Source: CAVZZV01 sp963779845
Lineage (GTDB): Bacteria > Bacteroidota > Bacteroidia > Bacteroidales > GCA-2748055
Direction of reading: 5' to 3'
Assembly: GCA_963779845.1 (NCBI GenBank)
Contig: CAVZZV010000005.1
Span: 1,488,001-1,552,000, forward strand
Length of the DNA: 64,000 nucleotides
In this document: in pieces, positions 43,701 through 51,525 of the stretch
Numbering within the stretch: position 1 is the first letter of the stretch
Layout: each line of letters opens with the position of its first letter
Program-made: the position numbers and the translations under genes
The notes under the pieces: model-generated
Told to the model about the DNA's origin: nothing
Database searches by the model: none
Seen by the model: the letters and a program-made list of their open reading frames with translations, nothing else

Positions 43701-44266
43701 TTTTCGGAGGATTGGCAACCTTCAAGATGGATTTCGTGATCGTAATGACCGGTATTGGTATTGTTTCACTGGCGGGGATTGTGGTCAACAATGCGATTGT
43801 TCTTGTAGATTATATCGAATTGTTGAAATCGCGCAAACGGGAAGAGCTGGGCCTGGAACCGAATGATTTCCTCCCCCTGGACGCAGCCACAGAATGTGTG
43901 GTATTGGGTGGGCAAACAAGATTAAGGCCTGTTCTTTTAACCGCAATTACTACCGTTCTGGGTTTGATTTCACTCGCTATTGGTTTGAATATCGATTTCG
44001 GGGGGATGCTCTCCAGCTACCAACCCGATATCTATTTCGGAGGAGATCAGGTATTGTTCTGGGGACCCATTTCGTGGACCGTTATTTTCGGACTGACCTT
44101 TTCCACGTTCCTGACCCTGATTATTGTTCCTGTAATGTACCGGCTTACCACATTGTTCCAGATGCGTTTGAAAAAGTGGCGGATTAAGTACCTGGGTGAG
44201 GACCAGGGACGAAAAAAGAATAAAGGGGGATCGGAATTATCGCCGGCAACTCAATTGGATATGTAG
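40775..44266 (+). CDS. RND-family efflux pump (AcrB/HAE1-like)
   Basis: A 1163-residue inner-membrane pump, about 120 residues longer than AcrB. The start carries a charged N-terminus, then TM1 and the porter domain (NSPIDIENLVTRPIEKEI). Two TM blocks show LGMLVDNAIVTVENI (proton-relay Asp region, TM4) and, in the second half, SLAGIVVNNAIVLVDYIEL. The extra length includes a region with extra helices near 500-560 and an acidic/basic tail after the last TM. The substrate (drugs, metals, lipids) cannot be read off; the HAE1 type and absence of CusA Met triads make a drug/lipid exporter more likely than a metal pump. Confidence 0.94.
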   Translation: MATKEKREKKPREFKITTMALKNTNTVFILTILIITFGLFSYIRLPKELFPEVVIPTIFVQTTYLGNSPIDIENLVTRPIEKEIDGINGIKKLSSTSAQDASMIFVEFNTDVVVEDALNDVKDAVDKAKSELPNDPSLMDPIVMDFDFSEFPIINVNLSGDYSIVELKNYAEYLQDKIESVKEVSKVTLEGVDEKEIKINVDLPSLEANELSFMDIQSALQNENISMSGGEILLGQTRRAIRIDGEFQNMKEIENLIVKNENGKVTYLKDVAEVINGYAEASSYARLDNEPVVSIQVVKKSGENLLAATDKIFKILDEAKNSANMPADLTVTITNDQSDMVRKQLNNLENNMIMGVILVVMVLFYFLGTRNALFVGLAIPMSMFLSFMVLGLIGYKLNMIVLFSLILALGMLVDNAIVTVENIYRFVDSGVPPFLAAKRAVGEIAVPIITSTLTTLAAFVPLAFWGGITGEFMKNLPITLIVVLTSSLFTALVIVPVFSANFIESDKSKRNLPPNRKKTTIILLVMVGLALLMLLMGWRTLPNLILILALLVLLNMLFFYKAEDWFQNVFLPKLENVYTRALNFALRRKNPAWFFGGTFLLLILTLIFYSTRGVEVTFFPKNEPSYINIIAELPLGTDIKKTNDFMLTLEKEVDKIIQPYSKAVKSVLTTVGKSTQNDESVGGTPNKALTTISFVDFHLRKGVKTSNILRELTDKLKNRYPGIQLSFEKNEMGPPAGKAISLEVSGDEFDKLLLLSDSIMGIIDNSNIEGIEGLQMDLQTDKPELLISLDRDKVRRYGLSTLMVANTIRTALFGLKVSDFKEGEDEYDIQLRLKDKYRYDLVSLLNQKVIFRNDGQVHLLPISALAEIKYKTTYSSIRRKDMERVITLSSNVISGYNPTDVNNEIRTVIENSIQMPEGYTYDFTGEQQEQQESMAFLMNAMLIAVAAIILILVTQFNSVVKPLIIMLSVLFSTIGVFGGLATFKMDFVIVMTGIGIVSLAGIVVNNAIVLVDYIELLKSRKREELGLEPNDFLPLDAATECVVLGGQTRLRPVLLTAITTVLGLISLAIGLNIDFGGMLSSYQPDIYFGGDQVLFWGPISWTVIFGLTFSTFLTLIIVPVMYRLTTLFQMRLKKWRIKYLGEDQGRKKNKGGSELSPATQLDM

Positions 44267-44286
44267 AGTGGACGATGAGCCTTCCA

Positions 44287-44303
44287 CAGGGCGATTTGCC
44301 CTG
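44287..44303. repeat. Solitary REP-like palindrome
   Basis: CAGGGC-GATTT-GCCCTG is a 6-bp palindrome close to the third hairpin of the cassette at 36541-36557. It lies 20 bp after the RND gene stop and about 60 bp before the Omp85-like gene. It suggests dispersal of the REP family about 8 kb away from the RAYT gene, and could also act as a transcription-attenuating hairpin. Confidence 0.55.
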
Positions 44304-44339
44304 GCCCCGGGCATTTATATTGCTATAATCATTACATTT

Positions 44340-44370
44340 ACACCAATAAAACAGAGATCCTGATTGGTGT
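44340..44370 (+). promoter_or_regulatory. Hairpin overlapping the start of the Omp85-like gene
   Basis: ACACCAAT (44340-44347) and ATTGGTGT (44363-44370) form a perfect 8-bp stem with a 15-nt loop. The candidate TTG (44364) and GTG (44367) starts lie inside the 3' arm, so in mRNA the start would be sequestered. Possible translational control. Confidence 0.4.
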
Positions 44371-45770
44371 TAAAAACTTTATTACTATACTCGTTATTTT
44401 TGTCCTTCCCCTGTCTGCCCCTCATTGGGAATTACAGGATAAAGGAGGACCCGCTGATTCCTGTCGAAAAAATTACCATCCTGGGAAACAGGGTAACAAA
44501 GGAAGAAATCATCCTTCGGGAACTCACCTTTTCGGAGGGAGAGCTCTTTTCAGGGGAAATGTTACAGGAAGAAATGAAGAAGAGCCGGGAAAATCTCCTG
44601 AACACTTCCCTTTTTAATTTTGTAAACATATCCCGGGAGTTCACTTCGCAAGGGTCAACCATCTTTATTGTAGTAACGGAAAGATGGTATATATGGCCGG
44701 TATTGCTTTTTGAGCATGCCGACCGAAACCTCCCGGCATGGATCAATAATCCGGAGTTGGAACGACTGAATTATGGACTTCAGCTAAATTGGAATAATTT
44801 TCGTGGCCGGCGTGAAGAGGTTCAGTTAAAAGCACGGTTTGGTTACAAGGAACAATTTTCTATTTATTACTTCAAACCAAATCTCGATAAAGAACAGAAG
44901 CACGGGATGGCCTTCCGGGTAGACCGTTTCAGGCAACATGAGATCGTTTACAGTGCTGCAGACGATAGTCCGGAGTATATCCGTAATGACAGCGCCTATT
45001 TATTAGAATCCTTTCACACATTACTTGCCTATTATCATCGTCCGGGTCTTTATTTCTCCCAGCAGTTTTATATGGAGTATACCGGGATTAATTTCAATGA
45101 TCCCGGCTTTTCGGAAGAATATCTTGGAATAACTTCCGGCAGGCGACAAGAGCTTTTCACCTTTGGATGGTCGGGAGAATATGACATTCGCGATTCCTGG
45201 GTCTATCCCCTGAAAGGATATATGATTAATCTTCGCCTGTCCCGGATGGCAGGAAGATCTTCTTCATTTTCCAAAAACTATCTAAGTCTGCTTGCGAGTT
45301 ATAACAAGCCTCTGGTTCCCAGGCTCTATGCCGGAACAGCATTCAAAATGAGACTTACCCGGAATGAAAAGATGCCGGTCTATTTTCGGAGTGCTCTCGG
45401 GTACAACAACTATTTAAGAGGATTCGAATATTATATTATTGACGGGAACTCCTATCTTATAAGCCTTAACCAGATCAAATACGCGATCATTCCCAACATT
45501 AATCATACCATCCGGTGGATCCCCTTCCACCAGTTTAATAAAATCCACTTCTCACTGTATGGTGGTGGCTTTTTTGATTTTGGTTTTGTGGATGGTCGTG
45601 CCTACAGACGGAGCGACAATAATCTAAATAATAAGCTATTATATAGTACCGGGCTGGGATTGGATTTTGTGAGTTACTACGATAAAGTACTGAGACTGGA
45701 ATTTACGCTGAATAGTTTAAAAGAAACAGGGATTTTTCTTCACCTCGAGATGCCTTTTTCAAGATGGTAG
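44367..45770 (+). CDS. Omp85-superfamily outer-membrane protein with one POTRA domain
   Basis: A 467-residue protein; no ATG is available, so GTG 44367 (or TTG 44364) starts it. A signal sequence (LLLYSLFLSFPCLPL) precedes one POTRA-like domain (about 30-110; EKITILGNRVTKEEIILRELTF and SLFNFVNISREF) and a C-terminal Omp85 barrel (about 130-467) with the aromatic-rich strands and the end FLHLEMPFSRW. Full BamA has five POTRA domains and TamA three; this short version is of unknown role. It follows the RND gene by about 100 bp and may be expressed from that operon or separately. Confidence 0.85.
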   Translation: MLKTLLLYSLFLSFPCLPLIGNYRIKEDPLIPVEKITILGNRVTKEEIILRELTFSEGELFSGEMLQEEMKKSRENLLNTSLFNFVNISREFTSQGSTIFIVVTERWYIWPVLLFEHADRNLPAWINNPELERLNYGLQLNWNNFRGRREEVQLKARFGYKEQFSIYYFKPNLDKEQKHGMAFRVDRFRQHEIVYSAADDSPEYIRNDSAYLLESFHTLLAYYHRPGLYFSQQFYMEYTGINFNDPGFSEEYLGITSGRRQELFTFGWSGEYDIRDSWVYPLKGYMINLRLSRMAGRSSSFSKNYLSLLASYNKPLVPRLYAGTAFKMRLTRNEKMPVYFRSALGYNNYLRGFEYYIIDGNSYLISLNQIKYAIIPNINHTIRWIPFHQFNKIHFSLYGGGFFDFGFVDGRAYRRSDNNLNNKLLYSTGLGLDFVSYYDKVLRLEFTLNSLKETGIFLHLEMPFSRW

Positions 45771-45918
45771 CCTGATCCCGGGATATCATTTTCAGTGCGT
45801 GGGTAGAGATGTCAGTGTGGGATGATTTTGAAGAATTGGAGTATCGGGCGGATTTTGGGCAGGAGGAGGGCTATATTCTTCATTTTTTCCCATTAAGGAT
45901 ATCAGTAAATCCTGACGA

Positions 45919-46599
45919 ATGAATTTTTTTTCCGACCTGTTGGCTTTCTTTTTTCCCAGGCAATGCGATGTTTGCGGACGTTTATTATCTGATGAAGAGA
46001 AAATTATGTGCCTTTTTTGTCTGCTCGGCCTCCCCAGAACAAAATTTCATGTAGCACTGGAAAATCCGGTATCCCAAATATTCTGGGGAAGGGTGGAAAT
46101 CGCTCATGCCACTGCCTGGTTTTACTTTACCAAGGGGGGGCTGTATCAGAAATTGATCCATAAACTGAAATACAAAGAGAGGAAAGATATCGGACAGGAA
46201 CTGGGAAGCTTATGTGCAGAGGAATTAAAGAAAAGTGCCTTTGCCTGCTGCGATCTGATTCTTCCCGTTCCCCTTCATCCTTATCGGTTGAGAAAACGCG
46301 GGTACAACCAGAGTGAATGTATAGCACAAGGATTGTCCAAGGTCTTTGGCATTCCTGTACTGACAGGAAATCTGACCCGGTCAGGAACCACGGAAAGCCA
46401 GACCCGGAAAAACCGTTTTGATCGGTTTTTGAATATGGAAGGAAAATTTCAGGTGAATGGTCCTGAAGAAATAATGGACAAAAAAGTCCTCCTTGTCGAT
46501 GATGTAATCACAACCGGTGCCACCCTGGAAGCCTGTGCCATCGTCCTTCTGGAGGCAGGCTGTGAAGAGGTTAATATTTTGACTCTTGCGGTAGCCTGA
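45919..46599 (+). CDS. ComF-family phosphoribosyltransferase-like protein
   Basis: A 226-residue ComF-like protein. The N-terminal zinc-ribbon has CDVC (C16/C19) and CLFC (C31/C34). The C-terminal PRTase domain (about 95-226) ends with the PRPP-binding motif VLLVDDVITTGATLEAC. ComF is needed for DNA uptake in competent bacteria; in non-competent species its role is unclear. It follows the Omp85-like gene by 148 bp and converges on ubiX, 17 bp away. Confidence 0.93.
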   Translation: MNFFSDLLAFFFPRQCDVCGRLLSDEEKIMCLFCLLGLPRTKFHVALENPVSQIFWGRVEIAHATAWFYFTKGGLYQKLIHKLKYKERKDIGQELGSLCAEELKKSAFACCDLILPVPLHPYRLRKRGYNQSECIAQGLSKVFGIPVLTGNLTRSGTTESQTRKNRFDRFLNMEGKFQVNGPEEIMDKKVLLVDDVITTGATLEACAIVLLEAGCEEVNILTLAVA

Positions 46600-46616
46600 A
46601 CAATGCCAATTGTTAT

Positions 46617-47219
46617 CTATGCATCCGGCAATTTATCCTTGCTGCTTCCTGAATCCTTTCCCCATTCAAAATGGTTTTTTTCAAACCCTGCATGGATTAA
46701 TATCCGGTCCACCACCGTCATCGCCAGCTCTTCGATAGTAGCCGGATGACTATAAAAAGATGGAATTGCAGGGATTATCGTTGCCCCTGCCTCCGTGGCT
46801 GTTTTGAGATTATTGATATGGATGAGGCTGAAGGGAGTCTCCCGGGGAACCAGAATTAATGTACGTTTTTCCTTCAACATTACATCCGCTGCCCTGAGTA
46901 AAAGATCATCGGAAGTCCCCGCAGCAATGCGTGCCAGGGTACCCATGGAACAGGGGCAAACGATCATACAATCGAAACCTGAAGAGCCGGAGGCTACCGG
47001 AGAGAAAAAATCCTGATTCTCATACAGCTGAAACAGCTCCGGAAAGGCGGTGTCTCGTCCGAGTTCATAATTCCAGACGCCCCGGGAATTTCCCGAAAAA
47101 AGAATGGCTGCTTTGCCGATTTGATTTTTTAGTTTCTGCAATTCCCTTAGCAGGAGGTCCGCATAGAGGGATCCGCTTGCCCCTGTGACAGCCACAATAA
47201 CATTCTTCATGATTTTCAT
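46617..47219 (-). CDS. ubiX: Flavin prenyltransferase UbiX
   Basis: UbiX adds dimethylallyl to FMN to make prenylated FMN, the cofactor of UbiD-type decarboxylases. The 200-residue protein has VAVTGASGSLYADLLL, FDCMIVCPCSMGTLARIAAG and RTLILVPRETPFSLIHINNL in order. Two close starts exist (47219 and 47210); the first overlaps the stop of the upstream barrel gene (ATGA), indicating coupling. ubiD is not in the window. PAD1-like homologues have the same motif set. Confidence 0.93.
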   Translation of the reverse strand: MKIMKNVIVAVTGASGSLYADLLLRELQKLKNQIGKAAILFSGNSRGVWNYELGRDTAFPELFQLYENQDFFSPVASGSSGFDCMIVCPCSMGTLARIAAGTSDDLLLRAADVMLKEKRTLILVPRETPFSLIHINNLKTATEAGATIIPAIPSFYSHPATIEELAMTVVDRILIHAGFEKNHFEWGKDSGSSKDKLPDA

Positions 47220-47824
47220 TTAAAATGATAAAAGAGATTCAGGGATATAACATTGCTGTACTGTCCCCTGTTCAAAAGATAGGTTTGCCCGCTGGCATGA
47301 TCCCGGATAGGGATAATCGAGTAACAGTACCGCGTGCCTGCAATGATATGGTTTGTCAGTTTGTAGTTTACTCCGGCGAGACCCCCTATTCCCATGGGAT
47401 GAAATTCCGGATAATCCTCCTGTCTCAGTACACCGTATTCATCTTCTTCACGATGAAAGAGGTATAGCTCCGGGCTGAGCCCGATTTCCAGGATTACCTT
47501 GTTAAGGGCTTCATATTGAAGAATCAGGGGAAGTTCGATATAATGCAGGGTAAGCTTATAAAGTGAGGGGTTCTGGATATTACCCTTGTTATAGGCACCC
47601 CGTTGAGTATAGCGCAATTCGGCTTTCCAGTTCAGCTGGTTTTGTAAATCCCGTGAGATATAGGCACCGGCAGTAATCCCGGGCTTATTGTAGCCTGAAT
47701 AGGTATCGCCATCGATCTGGCTTGCCGTGAAACCCGCGAAGAAACCCCCTTCAAAGAGTTGAGGAAAGCAGGGGGAGATAATGGATAAGGATAGTAAGAT
47801 CGTTAAAAGGATTTTTATCTTCAT
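47216..47824 (-). CDS. PorT-like outer-membrane beta-barrel protein
   Basis: A 202-residue exported protein (signal ending SPCFPQ, about residue 22) with the PorT/outer-membrane-beta-barrel pattern: FEGGFFAGFTASQIDGD, GYNKPGITAGAYI, LELPLILQYEAL-type strand ELPLILQYEALNKVILEIG, and a final strand VISLNLFYHFK. The family includes PorT of the T9SS but most members are unassigned. Its stop overlaps the ubiX start by 4 bp. No metabolic link to ubiX is evident. Confidence 0.8.
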   Translation of the reverse strand: MKIKILLTILLSLSIISPCFPQLFEGGFFAGFTASQIDGDTYSGYNKPGITAGAYISRDLQNQLNWKAELRYTQRGAYNKGNIQNPSLYKLTLHYIELPLILQYEALNKVILEIGLSPELYLFHREEDEYGVLRQEDYPEFHPMGIGGLAGVNYKLTNHIIAGTRYCYSIIPIRDHASGQTYLLNRGQYSNVISLNLFYHFK

Positions 47825-48056
47825 TCTGGTTGAATTTATATCGATATTGCATAAAAATACGAAAGATTACGGAATGGGGATTAAATTCATCGTGAATGTT
47901 GAGTTTTTTTTGGGGTTGGAGAGGTTTTGCGAAACCTCTCTGCCGGCCAGCATTTGGAAAAAAACCCTGAAAAAAACCGGCGGCACAAAAAAACTGTAAT
48001 TACACAACTAGATTTCCCGAATATTTCCATTAAGGTTTACCATAAACCCTTCCACT

Positions 48057-48404
48057 ATGGAAACCCGAAACTATCAGGATTGGAACCGTCTTGTTTATTA
48101 TGTTTCCGATGTTTATCGAGCTACAAAAAAGTTCAAGCCGGGTGAACAACTTTATCTAGGGGAGAAAATCCGGAAAACAGTGGTTTCGGTTTCCGTCGGA
48201 TTGAACGATATGCCCCGGATTTTGGAGCAATCAGATTTCGCGGGGATCTATCCTGTTATTTCGGCGATCTCAGTTTTGGAAACCTATCTACAATTGGCCA
48301 AAACCTATGGTTTTCTGAAAGATGTTTCGGTGTTGGGAGAAAATCTTGCAGAAATAAAGGAGATCCTTTACCGGCTTCTTGGGGAATCTGAGAAGAAGCA
48401 GTGA
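48057..48404 (+). CDS. Four-helix-bundle protein (23S IVP-like family)
   Basis: A 115-residue, fully helical protein that follows the four-helix-bundle pattern (DWNRLVYYVSDVYRATKKF, LGEKIRKTVVSVSVGLNDM, ISVLETYLQLAKTYGFL). The family was named after proteins encoded in 23S rRNA intervening sequences, but most copies are free-standing, as here. Function unknown. A 232-bp gap before it and a 180-bp gap after it contain no other gene. Confidence 0.8.
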   Translation: METRNYQDWNRLVYYVSDVYRATKKFKPGEQLYLGEKIRKTVVSVSVGLNDMPRILEQSDFAGIYPVISAISVLETYLQLAKTYGFLKDVSVLGENLAEIKEILYRLLGESEKKQ

Positions 48405-48583
48405 GCATTGAATTAAGTACTTTGGCATTCCATACTATCTTTCAGAAATTCACTTCCGATACCTGGTTAATTCGGTAAATATTTTCAAATTACCTTATTA
48501 TTCTCTAATTTAGGCCTCCATGCAATGGCCTCCCACGGTCACGTTATATTTCTATAACCCATTGATTCATTGTACCAAACCTC

Positions 48584-50542
48584 ATGATTGACCAGGAAAC
48601 GATAAACCGAATTTTTGAAACTGCCGATATAGTTGAGGTTATTTCCGAATTTGTACAACTCAAACGAACGGGAGCCAATTACAAAGGGCTTAGCCCCTTT
48701 GCCAATGAAAAAACCCCCTCATTTATTGTCTCACCCTCAAAGGGGATTTTTAAGGATTTTAGCTCAGGAAAAGGTGGGAACGTGGTAGGTTTCCTCATGG
48801 AGCATGAAAAGTTATCCTATCCCGAAGCGTTAAAGTTTCTGGCCAGAAAATATCAAATTGAATTTGAGGAAAGGGAAAAGACCGAGGATGACATTCATCA
48901 GGAGAATGAACGCGAAAGTTTAATGGTCGTAACCTCCTTTGCCCAGAAATTCTTCTATCATAAAATCCATAACAATGTTGAAGGAAAGGCCGTGGGACTT
49001 AAATACCTTCGGGAGCGGGGGCTTCGCGAAGATATCATTGAAAAGTTCCAGCTCGGGTACAGTCCCGAAGACCGGGAGGCCTTTTCTGCCGAGGCTATCG
49101 GGGCCGGGTATAAAACAGAATTTCTGGTTAAGTCCGGTCTGAGCATTGAACGAAACGGGAAATATTTAGATCGGTTTAGCGGCAGGGTAATCTTTCCCAT
49201 TCATGCCCTTTCCGGTTCGGTCATAGGGTTTGGTGGCCGGACTCTTCGTTCCGAGAAGGAGGTCGCTAAATATCTCAACTCTCCTGAATCGGAGATATAT
49301 CATAAAAGCCGGATACTCTATGGCCTCTTTTTCGCCCGAAAAGCCATTATCAGTCATGACCGCGCCTACCTGGTCGAAGGTTATACGGATGTTATTTCAA
49401 TGCACCAATCCGGCATTGAAAACGTAGTGGCCTCTTCCGGAACGGCCCTGACTGTAGAGCAGATTCGCCTTGTCAAGCGTTTTACCCCCAATCTAACCAT
49501 TATTTATGACGGGGATGAAGCAGGGATAAAAGCCTCTTTCCGGGGGATTGATCTTGTGCTTGAGGAGGGAATGAATGTCCGCGTGCTCCTGCTTCCTGAT
49601 GGAGAGGATCCGGATTCCTTTTCGAAAAAGCATAATTCTACCTCTCTGCTTGAATTCATTAACGCCAATGAGCAGGACTTTATCAGGTTCAAGTCCGGTT
49701 TACTCCTGAAGGAAGCTTCAAAGGATCCCGTAAAAAAGGCAAATCTGATTACCGATATTGTAAAAAGCATATCGGTTATCCCCGACAACATTGCCCGATC
49801 CATATATTTGAAGGAATGCAGCATCATCCTCCAAATTGATGAGCGGGTGCTTTATACCGAAGTGAATAAAATCAGGGCAAGAATCCGGGAACAAAGATGG
49901 AAATCGGGGAAAACCCCACCCGGGGTTTCCCGGGAAATTCCTTCACAACCCCTTCTGCCCTCCTTTGTGGAGCAGGTATATTCGGAGGTTGAGGAACGGG
50001 AAATTATCTATTTCCTCCTGAAGTACGGTACCTTCAACCTCCATTTGCAGGAGGAAGGAGGGGCAGAGATTTCCGTGGCTGAATTTATTATCCGCGAAAT
50101 TCAAAATGAAAATCTTGAATTTGAAAACCTGGTTTACAAGAAAATTTTTCAGGAGATTCTGAGTATGCTCGAGAACGGCAGGGAAATTTCGGAGAAACAC
50201 TTCATTTTTCACGAAGATGCCGGGATACAGTCTCTGGCGGTGGATGTCTTTACCCAGCGGTACGAGATCAGTCAGATTTGGAGAAAGAAAGATACTGCAG
50301 TCATATTGCCGGGGGATGACCTCGGAACAGAAGTCCCAAAATCACTGCTCGCCTATAAAAATGCCATTGTCACCAGAGCTTTGCATGCGAATCAGCTTTT
50401 GTTAAACGAAGCCAACGGAAAAGGGGACAGCCTGGTTATTACCGAACTTCAAAAAAAGAATATGAGCCTTAAAACACTGGAAATGGCTATTTTAAAAGCT
50501 TTGGGCGAGAGAGTGATAAATCCGAAACATCAAAAAGTTTAG
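48584..50542 (+). CDS. dnaG: DNA primase DnaG (without zinc ligands)
   Basis: DnaG synthesises RNA primers at the replication fork. The 652-residue protein has the N-terminal CHC2-type domain (about 1-95), the RNAP/TOPRIM core (LVEGYTDVISMHQSGIENVVASSGTALT, then IIYDGDEAG) and a C-terminal helicase-interaction region. The zinc ligands are lost: E. coli C40, H43, C61 and C64 correspond to S37, A40, D58 and S61. The flanking KTPSFIVSPSKGIF and SGKGG are otherwise kept. I recall this as typical for Bacteroidota. Domain structure should be held without metal. Confidence 0.97.
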   Translation: MIDQETINRIFETADIVEVISEFVQLKRTGANYKGLSPFANEKTPSFIVSPSKGIFKDFSSGKGGNVVGFLMEHEKLSYPEALKFLARKYQIEFEEREKTEDDIHQENERESLMVVTSFAQKFFYHKIHNNVEGKAVGLKYLRERGLREDIIEKFQLGYSPEDREAFSAEAIGAGYKTEFLVKSGLSIERNGKYLDRFSGRVIFPIHALSGSVIGFGGRTLRSEKEVAKYLNSPESEIYHKSRILYGLFFARKAIISHDRAYLVEGYTDVISMHQSGIENVVASSGTALTVEQIRLVKRFTPNLTIIYDGDEAGIKASFRGIDLVLEEGMNVRVLLLPDGEDPDSFSKKHNSTSLLEFINANEQDFIRFKSGLLLKEASKDPVKKANLITDIVKSISVIPDNIARSIYLKECSIILQIDERVLYTEVNKIRARIREQRWKSGKTPPGVSREIPSQPLLPSFVEQVYSEVEEREIIYFLLKYGTFNLHLQEEGGAEISVAEFIIREIQNENLEFENLVYKKIFQEILSMLENGREISEKHFIFHEDAGIQSLAVDVFTQRYEISQIWRKKDTAVILPGDDLGTEVPKSLLAYKNAIVTRALHANQLLLNEANGKGDSLVITELQKKNMSLKTLEMAILKALGERVINPKHQKV

Positions 50543-50630
50543 ATTCAGTCCAAATAACAAAGTCCAATTATTGTAAAGTGTTGATATATAGGATATGATT
50601 TTTTTCTTTTCGGTTCCATTCCTTTAAATA

Positions 50631-50661
50631 TTGACAGAATAAAGGGAATAGATTAACTTTA
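50631..50661 (+). promoter_or_regulatory. Candidate promoter TTG-N20-TAACTTTA
   Basis: TTG at 50631-50633 and TAACTTTA at 50654-50661 are separated by 20 bp, close to the Bacteroides -33/-7 arrangement (TTTG, TAnnTTTG), with one mismatch in the last base. Transcription would start about 12 bp before the ATG at 50680. Confidence 0.4.
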
Positions 50662-50679
50662 TAGGAAATCTACCGCAAA

Positions 50680-51372
50680 ATGAAGATAGATATTTCTAAA
50701 TATCTTAAGGACAGGTATAAGGAAACCATTACGCGTATGCCCTTTCCCGGACCTGTTATTACCATTTCGCGGGAACTCGGCTGTCCTGCCAAGAGACTGG
50801 CTGAAAAGCTAAGCGAAAAATTGAATCTGAAATATCCCAATAAGGGAAAAGAGATTCCATGGAAATGGATCAGCAAAGAAATAATGGAAGAATCGGCCCG
50901 GGAGCTGGGGATGGATTTATCGGAAATACAATATGTATTTGAATACAAACAGTTTGGGGTTTTGGAAGACTTGTTACTCTCCCATTCCAGAAAATTTTAT
51001 AAAACGGACCGGCAAATCCGGAATACCATTGCCAAGGTGATAAAAAATTTTGCAGCGGATGGCAATGCCATCATCGTGGGAAGGGGCGGGGTATCATTGA
51101 CGCGGGATATTCCAAAATCCCTTCATATCCATCTTGAGGCACCGATGGAATGGAGGGCTCTCCGGACCTCTGAAAAACACTCTTTGAGCCTGGAAGATGC
51201 CAAAAAATATTGTATGGATATTGATAAAAAGCGCCAGCAATTCCGGGATTATTATGAAGGGAAGGGAAATGATTATACCCGCTTTGATTTGAAATTCAAC
51301 TGTATGACTTTAACGGTGGAAGAGATGGCCGAGATCATAATATCCGCGCTATCCATCCGGCAAATCATATAG
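50680..51372 (+). CDS. Cytidylate-kinase-like protein
   Basis: A 230-residue P-loop-type protein of the cytidylate-kinase-like family (AAK_26). It has PVITISRELGCPAKRLAEKLSEKL where cytidylate kinases have ISR-x-x-GSGG-x-x-IA; the glycine-rich GSGG is GCPA here. The later IIVGRGGVSLTRDIP and EAPMEWRALRT segments (LID-like Arg) are kept, as are RTS. Enzymatic activity is uncertain. It lies 137 bp after dnaG on the same strand, with its own candidate promoter. Confidence 0.85.
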   Translation: MKIDISKYLKDRYKETITRMPFPGPVITISRELGCPAKRLAEKLSEKLNLKYPNKGKEIPWKWISKEIMEESARELGMDLSEIQYVFEYKQFGVLEDLLLSHSRKFYKTDRQIRNTIAKVIKNFAADGNAIIVGRGGVSLTRDIPKSLHIHLEAPMEWRALRTSEKHSLSLEDAKKYCMDIDKKRQQFRDYYEGKGNDYTRFDLKFNCMTLTVEEMAEIIISALSIRQII

Positions 51373-51525
51373 ACTATGTCAAGAATATTGAGTGGCTGGA
51401 GATGCCAGTTCCACGAAATTAATTTTTTTTTCAATGTTTTCGGCCATAAGAGACATAATCGGAAGCTATGGACAGGCATTGATACAATGAAGCTTTTTGG
51501 AAAATAAATTAATACTTTTTAAGGA

